Source of the DNA: Actinomycetes bacterium
Lineage (GTDB): Bacteria; Actinomycetota; Actinomycetes; Mycobacteriales; Mycobacteriaceae
Assembly: GCA_022601135.1 (NCBI GenBank)
Contig: JAHZJB010000139.1
Span: 27,826-91,825 of the forward strand
Direction of reading: 5' to 3'
Length of the DNA stretch: 64,000 bases
Made by a program: the position numbers and the translations under genes. The first letter of the stretch is position 1; the number at the start of each line of letters is the position of its first letter. The notes under the pieces are model-generated. The model ran no database searches and was not told the DNA's origin. It was given only the letters and a program-made list of their open reading frames with translations. Shown one piece after another: positions 28,757 through 37,742 of this stretch.

Positions 28757-31700
28757 ATGGGCATCAAGGTGGCGCTGGAGCACCGCACTAGCTACACGTT
28801 CGACCGGCTCGTCGAGATCTATCCGCACGTCGTGCGGTTGCGCCCGGCGCCGCACTCGCGCACGCCGATCGAGGCCTACTCACTGCGGGTCGACCCCACT
28901 GATCACTTCGTCAACTGGCAGCAGGATGCATTCGGCAACTTCATGGCCCGAATCGTCTTCCCGACGCGGACCCGCAGCCTGACGATCACCGTGGGGCTGA
29001 TCGCCGATCTGAAGGTGATCAACCCGTTCGACTTCTTCATCGAGGATTACGCCGAGACTTGGCCCGGCGCTTCTCGGGCGGGCGGCCCCTCACCCGGCTT
29101 CGAGTACCCGACGGCGCTGGCCGAGGATCTCAAACCCTATCTGAGGCCTGTCGATGAGAACGGCGAAGGCTCGGGTCCCGGCGAGCTCGCCCAGGCTTGG
29201 GTGAGCAATTTCTCGGTCGCCGAGGGCACCCGAACGATCGACTTTCTGGTCGCGCTCAACCACGCGGTCAACGCTGACGTCGGTTACAGCGTTCGGATGG
29301 AACCCGGTGTGCAGACGCCCGATCTCACCCTGAACACCGGCATCGGATCCTGTCGCGACTCGGCGTGGCTGCTGGTGTCGATTCTGCGGCAGATGGGTCT
29401 GGCGGCCCGATTCGTCTCGGGTTACCTGGTTCAGCTGACTTCCGATGTCGAGGCTCTCGACGGGCCGTCGGGCCCGACTACCGACTTCACCGATCTGCAC
29501 GCCTGGACCGAGGTGTACATCCCGGGTGCTGGGTGGATCGGCTTGGACCCCACCTCGGGGCTGTTCGCGGGCGAAGGCCACATCCCGCTGTCGGCCACCC
29601 CGCATCCGGAGTCTGCTGCGCCCATCACGGGTTCGACGGAGCCGTGTGAGACCGCCCTGGAATTCACCAATGTCGTCACGCGGGTACATGAGGATCCGCG
29701 GGTCACGCTGCCGTACACCGAGGAGACCTGGGCGCAGATCAACGCGCTCGGCGGCCGCGTCGACCAACGGTTGGCCGCGGCTGATGTGCGGCTCACGGTG
29801 GGCGGCGAGCCGACCTTCGTTTCGATCGACAACCAGGTGGATCCGGAGTGGACGACTGACGCCGATGGCGAGCACAAGCGCCAACGGGCCTCTGCGCTGG
29901 CGGCCCGACTGAAGAACATCTGGGCCCCGCAGGGGCTGATCCAGCATGGGCAGGGCAAATGGTACCCCGGAGAGCCACTGCCACGGTGGCAGATCGGGCT
30001 GTTTTGGCGCGCCGACGGCGAACCACTGTGGACCGACGCCGCGCTCCTGGCGGACCCGTGGCCGGAACAGCCCGACCCGACTGCCCTGGCCCCCGACGCC
30101 GGACGTCAACTCCTGGATGGCATCGCCGAAGGGCTGGGCCTTCCCGCCGGCCAGGTGCGTCCCGCATTCGAGGATCCATTGAGCCGGCTGGCCGCCGCGG
30201 TGCGGCAACCCGAGGGTGATCCGGTTGCCCGCGAGGACGACTTGGGATCGGACAGCCGCGAAGCCCGCGCCGCGCTGTTGGCGCGTCTCGAAGCTTCCAC
30301 CACCGAGCCCGCCGCCTACGTGCTGCCACTGCACCGTCGCGACGACGGGTCGGGCTGGGCCAGCGCCGACTGGAAGTTGCGCCGCGGACGCATCGTGCTG
30401 TTGGAAGGCGACTCGCCCGCGGGGCTGCGACTGCCGCTGGACTCGATCAGCTGGGAACCGCCGCCGACGGCTTTCGACAGCGATCTGGTCCAGGCCCGGC
30501 CCCCACTCCCGGCCGGCACCGATGGACGTTCCGAGTTCGATACGGCCGACCGGGCTGTAGTCGAGGATGCCGAGCCCATGCCGAGGACCGCGTTGGTGGC
30601 CGAGGTGCGGCAAGGCTTGCTCTACGTCTATCTTCCGCCTACCGAGGAATTGGAGGACTTCGTCGACCTGATCCGGCGGATCGAGCGCTCGGCAGCCACG
30701 ATCGGCTGTGCTGTGGTGCTCGAGGGTTACGGTCCGCCGGCGGACGCACGCCTGCACACGATGTCCATCACACCCGACCCGGGCGTCATCGAGGTCAACG
30801 TGGCACCGGCCGCAAGCTTCGCCGAGCAACGTGACCAACTCGAGGCGCTGTACGCGCAGGCCCGCCTTGCTCGCCTTTCCACCGAGGCATTTGACGTTGA
30901 CGGCACCCACGGCGGAACCGGCGGCGGTAACCACATCACCCTTGGCGGAATCACGCCGGCCGATTCTCCGCTGCTTCGTCGCCCTGATCTGCTCGTCTCG
31001 TTGTTGTCCTACTGGCAGCGACACCCGTCGCTGTCCTACCTGTTCGCGTGCCGGTTCATCGGTACGACATCGCAAGCACCCCGGGTTGATGAGGGTCGCC
31101 CGGAATCCCTCTACGAACTCGAGATTGCGTTTGCCGAGATAGCACGGCTCTCGGAGGTGGAGGGCGCGCCGAAACCGTGGATCACCGACCGGGCGCTGCG
31201 ACACCTTCTCACTGACATCACCGGAAACACCCATCGTGCCGAGTTCTGCATCGACAAGCTCTACAGCCCGGACAGCGCGCGGGGCCGGCTCGGACTGCTG
31301 GAATTGCGCGGGTTCGAGATGCCGCCGCACCACCAGATGGCCATGGTGCAGTCACTACTCGTGCGTGCACTGGTGGCCTGGTTCTGGGATGAGCCGCTGC
31401 GTGCGCCGCTGATCCGCCACGGGGCCAACCTCCATGGCCGGTACCTGTTGCCGCACTTCCTGATTCACGACATCGCCGACGTTGCCGCCGACCTGCGGGC
31501 GCATGGGATCGAGTTCGACACCAGCTGGCTGGACCCCTTCACCGAATTCCGGTTCCCGCGGATCGGGACGGCGGTCTTCGGTGGCGTGGAAATCGAGTTG
31601 CGTGGTGCGATCGAGCCGTGGAACGTGCTCGGTGAGGAGTCAACCGCCGGGGGTACCGCGAGGTACGTCGACTCATCGGTGGAGCGAATCCAGGTGCGGC

Positions 31701-32128
31701 TCATCGGCGCCGACCGGCACCGCTTCATCGTCACCGCCAACGGTCATCCGATTCCGATGCTGGCGACCGACAATCCGGACGTGCAGGTCGGCGGTGTGCG
31801 CTACCGCGCCTGGCAGCCGCCCAGCGCATTGCATCCGACGATCACCGTCGATGGCCCGCTGCGATTCGAACTCGTCGACACCGCTTCAGGGGTATCCCGA
31901 GGCGGCTGCACCTACCATGTCTCGCACCCGGGCGGGCGCGCCTACGACGCCCCGCCTGTCAACGCGGTGGAGGCCGAGTCGCGGCGGAGTCGCCGCTTCG
32001 AGGCCACTGGCTTCACGCCCGGTGCGGCCGACCTCGCCGGCTTGCGGGAGAAGCAGGCACGTCAGTCGACTGATGTGGGCGCGCCGGGGATCCTGGATCT
32101 GCGGCGAGTACGTACGGTGCTGCGGTAA
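28757..32128 (+). CDS. Transglutaminase-like / DUF2126 protein (Rv2566-like)
   Basis: A 1123-aa two-part protein. The N-terminus is a bacterial transglutaminase fold: beta-rich start MGIKVALEHRTSYTFDR and a papain-like catalytic triad visible as Cys199 (GSCRDSAW), His248 (LHAWTEV) and Asp264 (GLDPTSG). From about residue 330 to the end is DUF2126, a large domain of unknown mechanism with VGGEPTFVSIDN and LRGFEMPPHHQM segments. The combination is known from operons with circularly permuted ATP-grasp proteins, proposed to make or cut peptide tags. I chose the ATG that starts MGIKVALEH; earlier in-frame starts add only non-conserved residues. Stop overlaps the next gene's ATG by one base. Confidence 0.88.
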   Translation: MGIKVALEHRTSYTFDRLVEIYPHVVRLRPAPHSRTPIEAYSLRVDPTDHFVNWQQDAFGNFMARIVFPTRTRSLTITVGLIADLKVINPFDFFIEDYAETWPGASRAGGPSPGFEYPTALAEDLKPYLRPVDENGEGSGPGELAQAWVSNFSVAEGTRTIDFLVALNHAVNADVGYSVRMEPGVQTPDLTLNTGIGSCRDSAWLLVSILRQMGLAARFVSGYLVQLTSDVEALDGPSGPTTDFTDLHAWTEVYIPGAGWIGLDPTSGLFAGEGHIPLSATPHPESAAPITGSTEPCETALEFTNVVTRVHEDPRVTLPYTEETWAQINALGGRVDQRLAAADVRLTVGGEPTFVSIDNQVDPEWTTDADGEHKRQRASALAARLKNIWAPQGLIQHGQGKWYPGEPLPRWQIGLFWRADGEPLWTDAALLADPWPEQPDPTALAPDAGRQLLDGIAEGLGLPAGQVRPAFEDPLSRLAAAVRQPEGDPVAREDDLGSDSREARAALLARLEASTTEPAAYVLPLHRRDDGSGWASADWKLRRGRIVLLEGDSPAGLRLPLDSISWEPPPTAFDSDLVQARPPLPAGTDGRSEFDTADRAVVEDAEPMPRTALVAEVRQGLLYVYLPPTEELEDFVDLIRRIERSAATIGCAVVLEGYGPPADARLHTMSITPDPGVIEVNVAPAASFAEQRDQLEALYAQARLARLSTEAFDVDGTHGGTGGGNHITLGGITPADSPLLRRPDLLVSLLSYWQRHPSLSYLFACRFIGTTSQAPRVDEGRPESLYELEIAFAEIARLSEVEGAPKPWITDRALRHLLTDITGNTHRAEFCIDKLYSPDSARGRLGLLELRGFEMPPHHQMAMVQSLLVRALVAWFWDEPLRAPLIRHGANLHGRYLLPHFLIHDIADVAADLRAHGIEFDTSWLDPFTEFRFPRIGTAVFGGVEIELRGAIEPWNVLGEESTAGGTARYVDSSVERIQVRLIGADRHRFIVTANGHPIPMLATDNPDVQVGGVRYRAWQPPSALHPTITVDGPLRFELVDTASGVSRGGCTYHVSHPGGRAYDAPPVNAVEAESRRSRRFEATGFTPGAADLAGLREKQARQSTDVGAPGILDLRRVRTVLR

Positions 32129-34836
32129 TGGCGTTTCCCACAACAGGCCCACCGAATCCACCCGGAGTCGGGGCCATCGAATTCGACGACTTGCGCGGGC
32201 CCTACCGCGACGTGCGGCCCCAGCAGTCGCTTTTCGACGTCCAGCCGTTGGACCAAACTCCGGCGTCCGGCTACGACGAATTCGTCGATGCGGCAGGAGA
32301 CGTTCGGCCGGCCTGGCGCGAGCTGGACGATTACGTGCGCGAATGGGGTCCCGTCGGCCTGGAACGGCTGCGGGCGGTGGTGCGCACCCTCGTCGACAAT
32401 GACGGCATCACCTACGTCCAGGTCGATCACAAGGGCGACGCGATCACCACCGGTGACGGCACCACGGTTCCGGGGCAGTGGCAGCTGGACGCGATTCCGC
32501 TGGTGATCTCCGCCGGCGACTGGGACACCCTGGAAGCCGGCCTGGTACAACGCTCAAGGTTGCTGGATGCTGTGCTGACCGATATCTACGGTGAGCGACG
32601 CCTGATCACCGGAGGGCTACTGCCGCCGCAACTGCTATTCGCCCACTCCGGCTACGTGCGGGCGGCCCACGGTATCGAGTTACCCGGCCGCCATCAGCTA
32701 TTCCTGCACGGATGCGACATCAGCCGGGGGCCGGCGGGCGAATTTCAGGTCAACGCCGATTGGACGCAGGCACCTTCGGGTGCCGGATACGCGCTCGCCG
32801 ACCGACGCGTGGTCGGCAACGCCATCCCGGACCTCTACGAGGAGATCGGGCCGCGGCCCGCTTCGCCGTGGGCTCAGGCGTTGCGCTTGGCGCTCATTGA
32901 CGCCGCTCCGGAATCGGCGGAGGAGCCGGCGGTAGTGGTCCTGAGCCCGGGCATCTATTCGGAGACTGCTTTCGATCAGGCATATCTGGCCAGTGTGCTG
33001 GGGCTTCCGCTGGTTGAGAGCGCCGATCTCGTGGTGCACGACGGCCGGCTGTGGATGCGTTCCATGGGCACCCTCAAACGGGTCGACGTGGTGCTGCGCC
33101 GGGTCGACGCCGACTTCGCCGACCCGCTCGAGTTGCGTGCTGACTCACAGTTGGGCGTGGTGGGTCTGGTTGAGGTGCTGCGCCGCGGCGCGGTGACCGT
33201 GGTCAATACGCTCGGCAGCGGTGTGATGGAAAGCCCCGGGTTACTCCGTTTCCTGCCTGAACTCGCAGAGAACCTGCTGGGCGAGACCCCGCTGTTGGCG
33301 ACGGCTCCCATGTATTGGGGCGGCATCGACGTCGAGCGCTCGCATCTGCTGGCCAACTTGTCGTCGCTGCTGATCAAGTCGGTAACCGGTGGCGAACCGA
33401 TCGTCGGCCCCGAACTGTCGGCGGGGCAGCTTGAGGTGCTGGCGTCCCGTATCGAAGCCATCCCGTGGCAGTGGGTTGGCCAGGATTTGCCCCAGTTCTC
33501 CTCGGCGCCTGCGGATTTCTTTCCCGGAGGGCTGTCGTCATCCCCGGTGGGTATGCGCCTGTTCACGGTGGCTCAGCACAGTGGGTACGCCCCGATGGTC
33601 GGCGGTTTGGGCTACCTGGTAGCACCGGGTTCCGCCGCCTACCGGCTCAATACGGCTGCAGCCAAGGATATTTGGGTGAGGACGCCGACCCGGGTCATGG
33701 CGGAGAAGGTCCCTGCGACGACACCTGCGGAGCTCTCCGAGCGGGACGAAACGACTGGTTTGCCCGCCGCTTTGGTCAAGTCGAGCCCAACGCGTGACAT
33801 CAGCTCGCCGCGTGTGCTGTCCGACCTGTATTGGATCGGCCGGTATTCCGAGCGCGCCGAGAATACCGCCCGACTGCTGACGGTTACCCGGGAGCGCTAT
33901 CACGAGTACCGCTACCGCAGCACGATGCCCGGCAGTGAGTGCGTTCCGGTACTGCTGACGGCACTCGGCGCGATCACCGGAACCGACACGGGTACGGGCA
34001 GCGACTACGTCGAGATGGTGGCCACCGCGCCGACCACCCTGTGGTCGTTGACCGCCGACCGGTACCGTGCCGGATCGCTGGCGCAGTCCGTCGAGCGTCT
34101 GAGCTACGCCGCGCGTTCGGTTCGTGACCAGATGTCGAACGACACCTGGATGGTTCTTTCCGCGCTGGAGAGAGCCCTGTTGCACAGCCCGGAACATCCG
34201 CCGGAGTCGCGCGCCGAGGGCGATGCTTTCCTGTCGTCGACCAACACCCTCACGCTGGCGGGCACGCTGGCGCTCTCCGGGGTGCTGGCCGAATCGATGG
34301 TCCAAGATGTCGGCTGGACGATGATGGACATCGGGAAACGGATTGAGCGCGGTTTGGCGTTGACCGCGCTGCTGCGGGCCACCCTGACGACGGCCAGGTT
34401 GCCTGATGCGGAGGAGACGATCACGGAGTCGACCCTGCTGGCCTCCGAATCCGCGGTGATCTACCGCCGGCGCAATCCCGGTATGTACAGCGTGGCTGCG
34501 GTGGCGGAGTTGGTGTTGTTCGACGCGCAGAATCCGCGCTCGCTGTTGTACCAGTTGGAGAGATTGCGGGCCGACCTCAACTCCCTGCCCGGTGCTTCGG
34601 GGTCTTCGCGGCCCGAGCGCATGGTCGACGAGATTGCCCTTCGGCTGCGCCGCATCGAGCCCAGCGATCTGGAGGAGGTCACCGCCACGGGAGCGCGAGA
34701 GAATCTCGACGGGTTGCTCGCTGGCGTCCACCGCGATCTGCGGGAGCTCTCGGACGTCATCACCGCGACCCACCTCTCGTTGCCCGGCGGTATGCAGCCC
34801 CTGTGGGGACCCCATGCGCGGCGGGAGGTGCCGTGA
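32128..34836 (+). CDS. Circularly permuted ATP-grasp type 2 + alpha-E fusion (Rv2567-like)
   Basis: A 902-aa fusion. The N-terminal part (about 70-480) is a circularly permuted ATP-grasp ligase domain, recognised by DGITYVQVDHKGD, WQLDAIPLVIS and SGVMESPGLLRFLPELAENLLGE-type segments; such domains form amide bonds with ATP. The C-terminal part (from about residue 560) is the all-helical alpha-E domain, starting SPRVLSDLYWIGRYSERAEN. In many bacteria these are separate proteins next to a transglutaminase. The ATG shares a base with the upstream stop; the TGA overlaps the next GTG, so the module is translated as a unit. Confidence 0.88.
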   Translation: MAFPTTGPPNPPGVGAIEFDDLRGPYRDVRPQQSLFDVQPLDQTPASGYDEFVDAAGDVRPAWRELDDYVREWGPVGLERLRAVVRTLVDNDGITYVQVDHKGDAITTGDGTTVPGQWQLDAIPLVISAGDWDTLEAGLVQRSRLLDAVLTDIYGERRLITGGLLPPQLLFAHSGYVRAAHGIELPGRHQLFLHGCDISRGPAGEFQVNADWTQAPSGAGYALADRRVVGNAIPDLYEEIGPRPASPWAQALRLALIDAAPESAEEPAVVVLSPGIYSETAFDQAYLASVLGLPLVESADLVVHDGRLWMRSMGTLKRVDVVLRRVDADFADPLELRADSQLGVVGLVEVLRRGAVTVVNTLGSGVMESPGLLRFLPELAENLLGETPLLATAPMYWGGIDVERSHLLANLSSLLIKSVTGGEPIVGPELSAGQLEVLASRIEAIPWQWVGQDLPQFSSAPADFFPGGLSSSPVGMRLFTVAQHSGYAPMVGGLGYLVAPGSAAYRLNTAAAKDIWVRTPTRVMAEKVPATTPAELSERDETTGLPAALVKSSPTRDISSPRVLSDLYWIGRYSERAENTARLLTVTRERYHEYRYRSTMPGSECVPVLLTALGAITGTDTGTGSDYVEMVATAPTTLWSLTADRYRAGSLAQSVERLSYAARSVRDQMSNDTWMVLSALERALLHSPEHPPESRAEGDAFLSSTNTLTLAGTLALSGVLAESMVQDVGWTMMDIGKRIERGLALTALLRATLTTARLPDAEETITESTLLASESAVIYRRRNPGMYSVAAVAELVLFDAQNPRSLLYQLERLRADLNSLPGASGSSRPERMVDEIALRLRRIEPSDLEEVTATGARENLDGLLAGVHRDLRELSDVITATHLSLPGGMQPLWGPHARREVP

Positions 34837-35765
34837 CAGCTTTTCCGGACGGGCTCGTGGCGTCGGGGAGCAGTCGGAGCTACGAAGTCACCCACCGCAC
34901 GGTGTACCAATACTCTGACGTGGTCACCAACTCCTACGGCCGTGGATTCCTCACTCCCCGTGACTCCGCGCGCCAGCGTTGCCTTTTCCACGAGTTGGTG
35001 ATCGAACCGGAGGCGTCGGACAGCTCCACCAGCCGAGACGCCTACGGCAATCTGAGCTCCTACTTCCAGATCACGCAAAAACACCGGACACTGAGCATTA
35101 CCAGCCGGTCGGTCGTCGAGGTCGACCCCCCGCCCCCGGATCTCTATCAGGGCCCTTCGGCGCGGGCGCCGTGGGAGATCGCCCGGCCCGTGGGTCCCGA
35201 CGGGGCACTGGCCACCGAGTTCACCCTCGATCTGAACCCGCCCGAGATCACCGAGGAGGTGCGGGCCTACGCCGCACCGAGTTTCGCTCCCGGCCGGCCG
35301 CTGATCGAGGTGGTGCAGGATTTGACCTCGCGAATCTACGCCGATTTCACCTACCGGTCCGGGTCGACAACGATATCCACCCAGGTCAGCGAGGTTCTTG
35401 CTGCCCGCGAGGGGGTATGTCAGGACTTTGCGCGGCTCGCGATCGCCTGCTTGCGCGCGAATGGCCTGGCCGCCACCTACGTCTCCGGGTATCTGGCGAC
35501 CGATCCGCCGCCCGGGAAGGAACGCATGATCGGGACCGACGCCACGCACGCCTGGGCCTCGGTGTGGACGCCGCAGCAACTGTGGCTCGGGCTGGACCCG
35601 ACGAATGACCAGATGGTCGACGAGCGTTATGTCACGGTAGGTTTCGGCCGCGATTATGCAGACGTTCCGCCGCTTCGGGGCATCATCTACACCGATTCGG
35701 ACAGCAGCGTCATCGACGTGTACGTTGACGTGGCCCCGTATGGCGGGGGTGCGCTCCGTGCGTGA
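34833..35765 (+). CDS. Transglutaminase-like cysteine protease (Rv2569c-like)
   Basis: A 310-aa protein with the bacterial transglutaminase N-terminal beta domain (YEVTHRTVYQYSDVV) and a core with a triad at Cys196 (GVCQDFAR), His239 (THAWASV) and Asp255 (GLDPTND). In the ATP-grasp/alpha-E gene sets, this enzyme is thought to hydrolyse or transfer peptide amides. GGGAGG (34823-34828) sets the GTG at 34833, which overlaps the upstream stop as GTGA. It overlaps the zinc peptidase gene downstream by eight bases. Confidence 0.9.
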   Translation: MTAFPDGLVASGSSRSYEVTHRTVYQYSDVVTNSYGRGFLTPRDSARQRCLFHELVIEPEASDSSTSRDAYGNLSSYFQITQKHRTLSITSRSVVEVDPPPPDLYQGPSARAPWEIARPVGPDGALATEFTLDLNPPEITEEVRAYAAPSFAPGRPLIEVVQDLTSRIYADFTYRSGSTTISTQVSEVLAAREGVCQDFARLAIACLRANGLAATYVSGYLATDPPPGKERMIGTDATHAWASVWTPQQLWLGLDPTNDQMVDERYVTVGFGRDYADVPPLRGIIYTDSDSSVIDVYVDVAPYGGGALRA

Positions 35766-36789
35766 CTTCAACTGTCCCAACTGCGGGCAGCGATTGTCAT
35801 TCGAGAACTCGCTCTGCCTGAATTGCAAGAGCGCCTTGGGATTCTCGCTGCAGGAGATGGCGCTGCTGGTGATCGCACCCGCTGCAGAGAGTGACCACGG
35901 TGGTGCCGTCGACGAGAGCCGGTACCGGTTGTGCGCGAACCTGCATCTGGCCGAATGTAATTGGCTGGTCCAGGAGAGTCCCGTCGCCAGCCTCTGTGTG
36001 TCCTGCGAGTTGACCCGCATCCGGCCCAGCGACGGGGATACCGTGGCCATGGCGAGGTTTGCGACCGCTGAGAAAGCCAAGAGGCGACTGATCGCTGAAC
36101 TCCACGAGATGGAGCTGCCGGTGGTGGGGCGCGCCACCGACCCGCAGTACGGTTTGGCCTTCGACCTGCTCTCCAGCCAGATCGAAAACGTGTCCACCGG
36201 TCACCACAACGGCGTGATCACACTGGATCTCGCCGAGGGTGACGACGTGCACCGTGAGCAGTTGCGCATCGCGATGGACGAGCCGTACCGCACGCTGCTC
36301 GGACATTTCCGCCACGAGATCGGCCACTACTACTTCTATCGGCTGATCGGGGGTTCGTCCGACTATTGGCAACGCTTCACCGAGTTGTTCGGCGATCCCA
36401 ACGCCGATTACCAGGCCGCGCTGGATCGGCACTACAGCCAGGGGGCGGCCGACGGCTGGCAGGACGAGTACGTGTCGTCCTACGCCACCATGCATCCGGC
36501 GGAGGACTGGGCCGAGACATTCGCCCACTACCTGCACATCCGCGACACCCTGGACACCGCGGCGGCATTCGGAATGGCCGCTGCGAGCGCAACACTCGGG
36601 CATAAAATGCTGGGGCCCAGTGGGTTCGACACGATAATCGGAATGTGGTTGCCACTGGCCTGGGCACTGAACATGGTGAACCGGTCGATGGGCAAAGAGG
36701 ATCTCTACCCGTTCGTGCTACCGCCGGCAGTGCTGGAGAAGATGCGGTTCATCCACACCGTGATCGGCGGGGTCGCCACGCCCGGCTAA
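35758..36789 (+). CDS. Zinc-ribbon putative metallopeptidase (Rv2568c-like)
   Basis: A 343-aa protein. The N-terminus is a zinc ribbon with Cys6, Cys9, Cys20 and Cys23 (CPNC...CLNC), and the core carries the metallopeptidase motif HEIGH (His186-Glu187, His190) with an ADGWQDEYVSSYATMHPAEDWAETFAHYLH region supplying a further acidic/histidine ligand. It belongs to the putative zinc-binding metallopeptidase family often next to alpha-E/transglutaminase genes. GTG 35758 is chosen because it starts the zinc ribbon; ATG 35740 and GTG 35749 are in frame. No signal peptide, so cytoplasmic. Confidence 0.85.
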   Translation: MRDFNCPNCGQRLSFENSLCLNCKSALGFSLQEMALLVIAPAAESDHGGAVDESRYRLCANLHLAECNWLVQESPVASLCVSCELTRIRPSDGDTVAMARFATAEKAKRRLIAELHEMELPVVGRATDPQYGLAFDLLSSQIENVSTGHHNGVITLDLAEGDDVHREQLRIAMDEPYRTLLGHFRHEIGHYYFYRLIGGSSDYWQRFTELFGDPNADYQAALDRHYSQGAADGWQDEYVSSYATMHPAEDWAETFAHYLHIRDTLDTAAAFGMAAASATLGHKMLGPSGFDTIIGMWLPLAWALNMVNRSMGKEDLYPFVLPPAVLEKMRFIHTVIGGVATPG

Positions 36790-36791
36790 CC

Positions 36792-36856
36792 CCGCGAGCG
36801 TGCATGTCTGCACAGCGCCACGCCGAAGAACCCGGTGCAAATGCGCACCTTCGCGG
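36792..36856 (+). repeat. Dispersed palindromic element, copy C
   Basis: A 65-bp copy two bases after the zinc peptidase TAA. It begins CCGCGAGCGTGCATGTC and ends CACCTTCGCGG; the outer stem spans about fifteen positions with two mismatches and two G-T pairs, some pairs differing from copy A on both sides. It ends two bases before an ATG in frame with the DUF3097 gene. Confidence 0.85.
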
Positions 36857-36865
36857 GATGGTACC

Positions 36866-36871
36866 TACGAT
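36866..36871 (+). promoter_or_regulatory. Candidate -10 for a leaderless DUF3097 transcript
   Basis: TACGAT is separated by seven bases from the GTG at 36879. A TANNNT element six to eight bases before a start codon without Shine-Dalgarno is the usual arrangement of leaderless mycobacterial genes and decides the start used here. Confidence 0.55.
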
Positions 36872-36878
36872 CGTCGGC

Positions 36879-37721
36879 GTGGCTGATCGATACGGCACCG
36901 ACATCCTGGCCAATGACCCGCATCGCGCCCGTCGGCTGCGTAGCACCGAACTGCCGGTCGAGGTCGGCATGGTTGTCGAGGATGTCCAGACCGGTTTCGT
37001 CGGCGCCATCGTGCGCGTCGAATACGGACGGATGGAACTCGAGGACCGCAACGGCCGTTCTCGACCATTCCCGGTCGGGCCCGGGTACCTGATCGACGGC
37101 AAGCCGGTCATCCTGATCGCTCCCCGGAAGGGGCCGGCAGCGCGGCCTACCCGCACGGCGTCCGGTTCTGTCGCCGTCGCCGGGGCACGCGCGAAGGTGG
37201 CCATGGCCAGCCGGATCTACGTCGAGGGCCGCCACGACGCCGAATTGGTCGAGCAGGTCTGGGGCGAGGATCTACGGATCGAAGGCGTCGTCGTCGAGTA
37301 CCTGGGCGGTGTCGACGACTTGTCCGCCGTCGTCTCGGAATTCCGACCCGGACCCGGGCGCCGGTTGGGAGTGCTGGTCGATCACCTGGTTTCCGGTTCG
37401 AAGGAGGCCCGCATCGCCAGTACCGTTCGCCGCGGCCCCGGTGGTGATCACACGCTGGTCGTCGGCCATCCCTTCGTCGACATTTGGCAGGCCGTCAAAC
37501 CGGTGCGTATCGGGAGGGCCGCGTGGCCGACCGTGCCCAAGGGGCAGGACTGGAAACACGGCGTGTGCGGGGCTCTGGGCTGGAAGCATCGCGACCAGGC
37601 CGATATCGCCGCGGCCTGGCAGAGGATCAGGGGGCGGGTTCGGGACTGGAACGACCTCGAGCCCGAGCTGATCGGACGGGTCGAGGAATTGATCGACTTC
37701 GTGACCCAGCCGGCGCGATGA
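36879..37721 (+). CDS. DUF3097 protein
   Basis: A 280-aa soluble protein of the actinobacterial DUF3097 family, function unknown. Visible conserved stretches are RPTRTASGSVAV, SRIYVEGRHDAELVEQVWGEDLR (a Toprim-like segment with an acidic EGRHDAE), LGVLVDHLVSGSKE and GQDWKHGVCGALGW. The Toprim resemblance is my inference and would suggest nucleic-acid binding or cleavage. The GTG at 36879 begins VADRYGTDIL; an ATG seven codons upstream abuts the dispersed element and lacks a ribosome site. rarA follows after 21 bases. Confidence 0.82.
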   Translation: MADRYGTDILANDPHRARRLRSTELPVEVGMVVEDVQTGFVGAIVRVEYGRMELEDRNGRSRPFPVGPGYLIDGKPVILIAPRKGPAARPTRTASGSVAVAGARAKVAMASRIYVEGRHDAELVEQVWGEDLRIEGVVVEYLGGVDDLSAVVSEFRPGPGRRLGVLVDHLVSGSKEARIASTVRRGPGGDHTLVVGHPFVDIWQAVKPVRIGRAAWPTVPKGQDWKHGVCGALGWKHRDQADIAAAWQRIRGRVRDWNDLEPELIGRVEELIDFVTQPAR

Positions 37722-37730
37722 GGGCAATGG

Positions 37731-37736
37731 TAAGCA
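37731..37736 (+). promoter_or_regulatory. Candidate extended -10 for rarA
   Basis: TGGTAAGCA contains an extended TG motif and an imperfect -10 (TAAGCA) six bases before the rarA GTG, suggesting a leaderless start. The hexamer lacks the usual final T, so the call is weak; AGGGA three bases before the GTG is a poor ribosome site. Confidence 0.3.
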
Positions 37737-37742
37737 GGGATC

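Noticed and set aside
29090..31333. A 747-codon minus-strand frame opposite the DUF2126 gene
   Set aside because: The plus-strand protein has conserved transglutaminase and DUF2126 motifs; the antisense product is low-complexity and basic.
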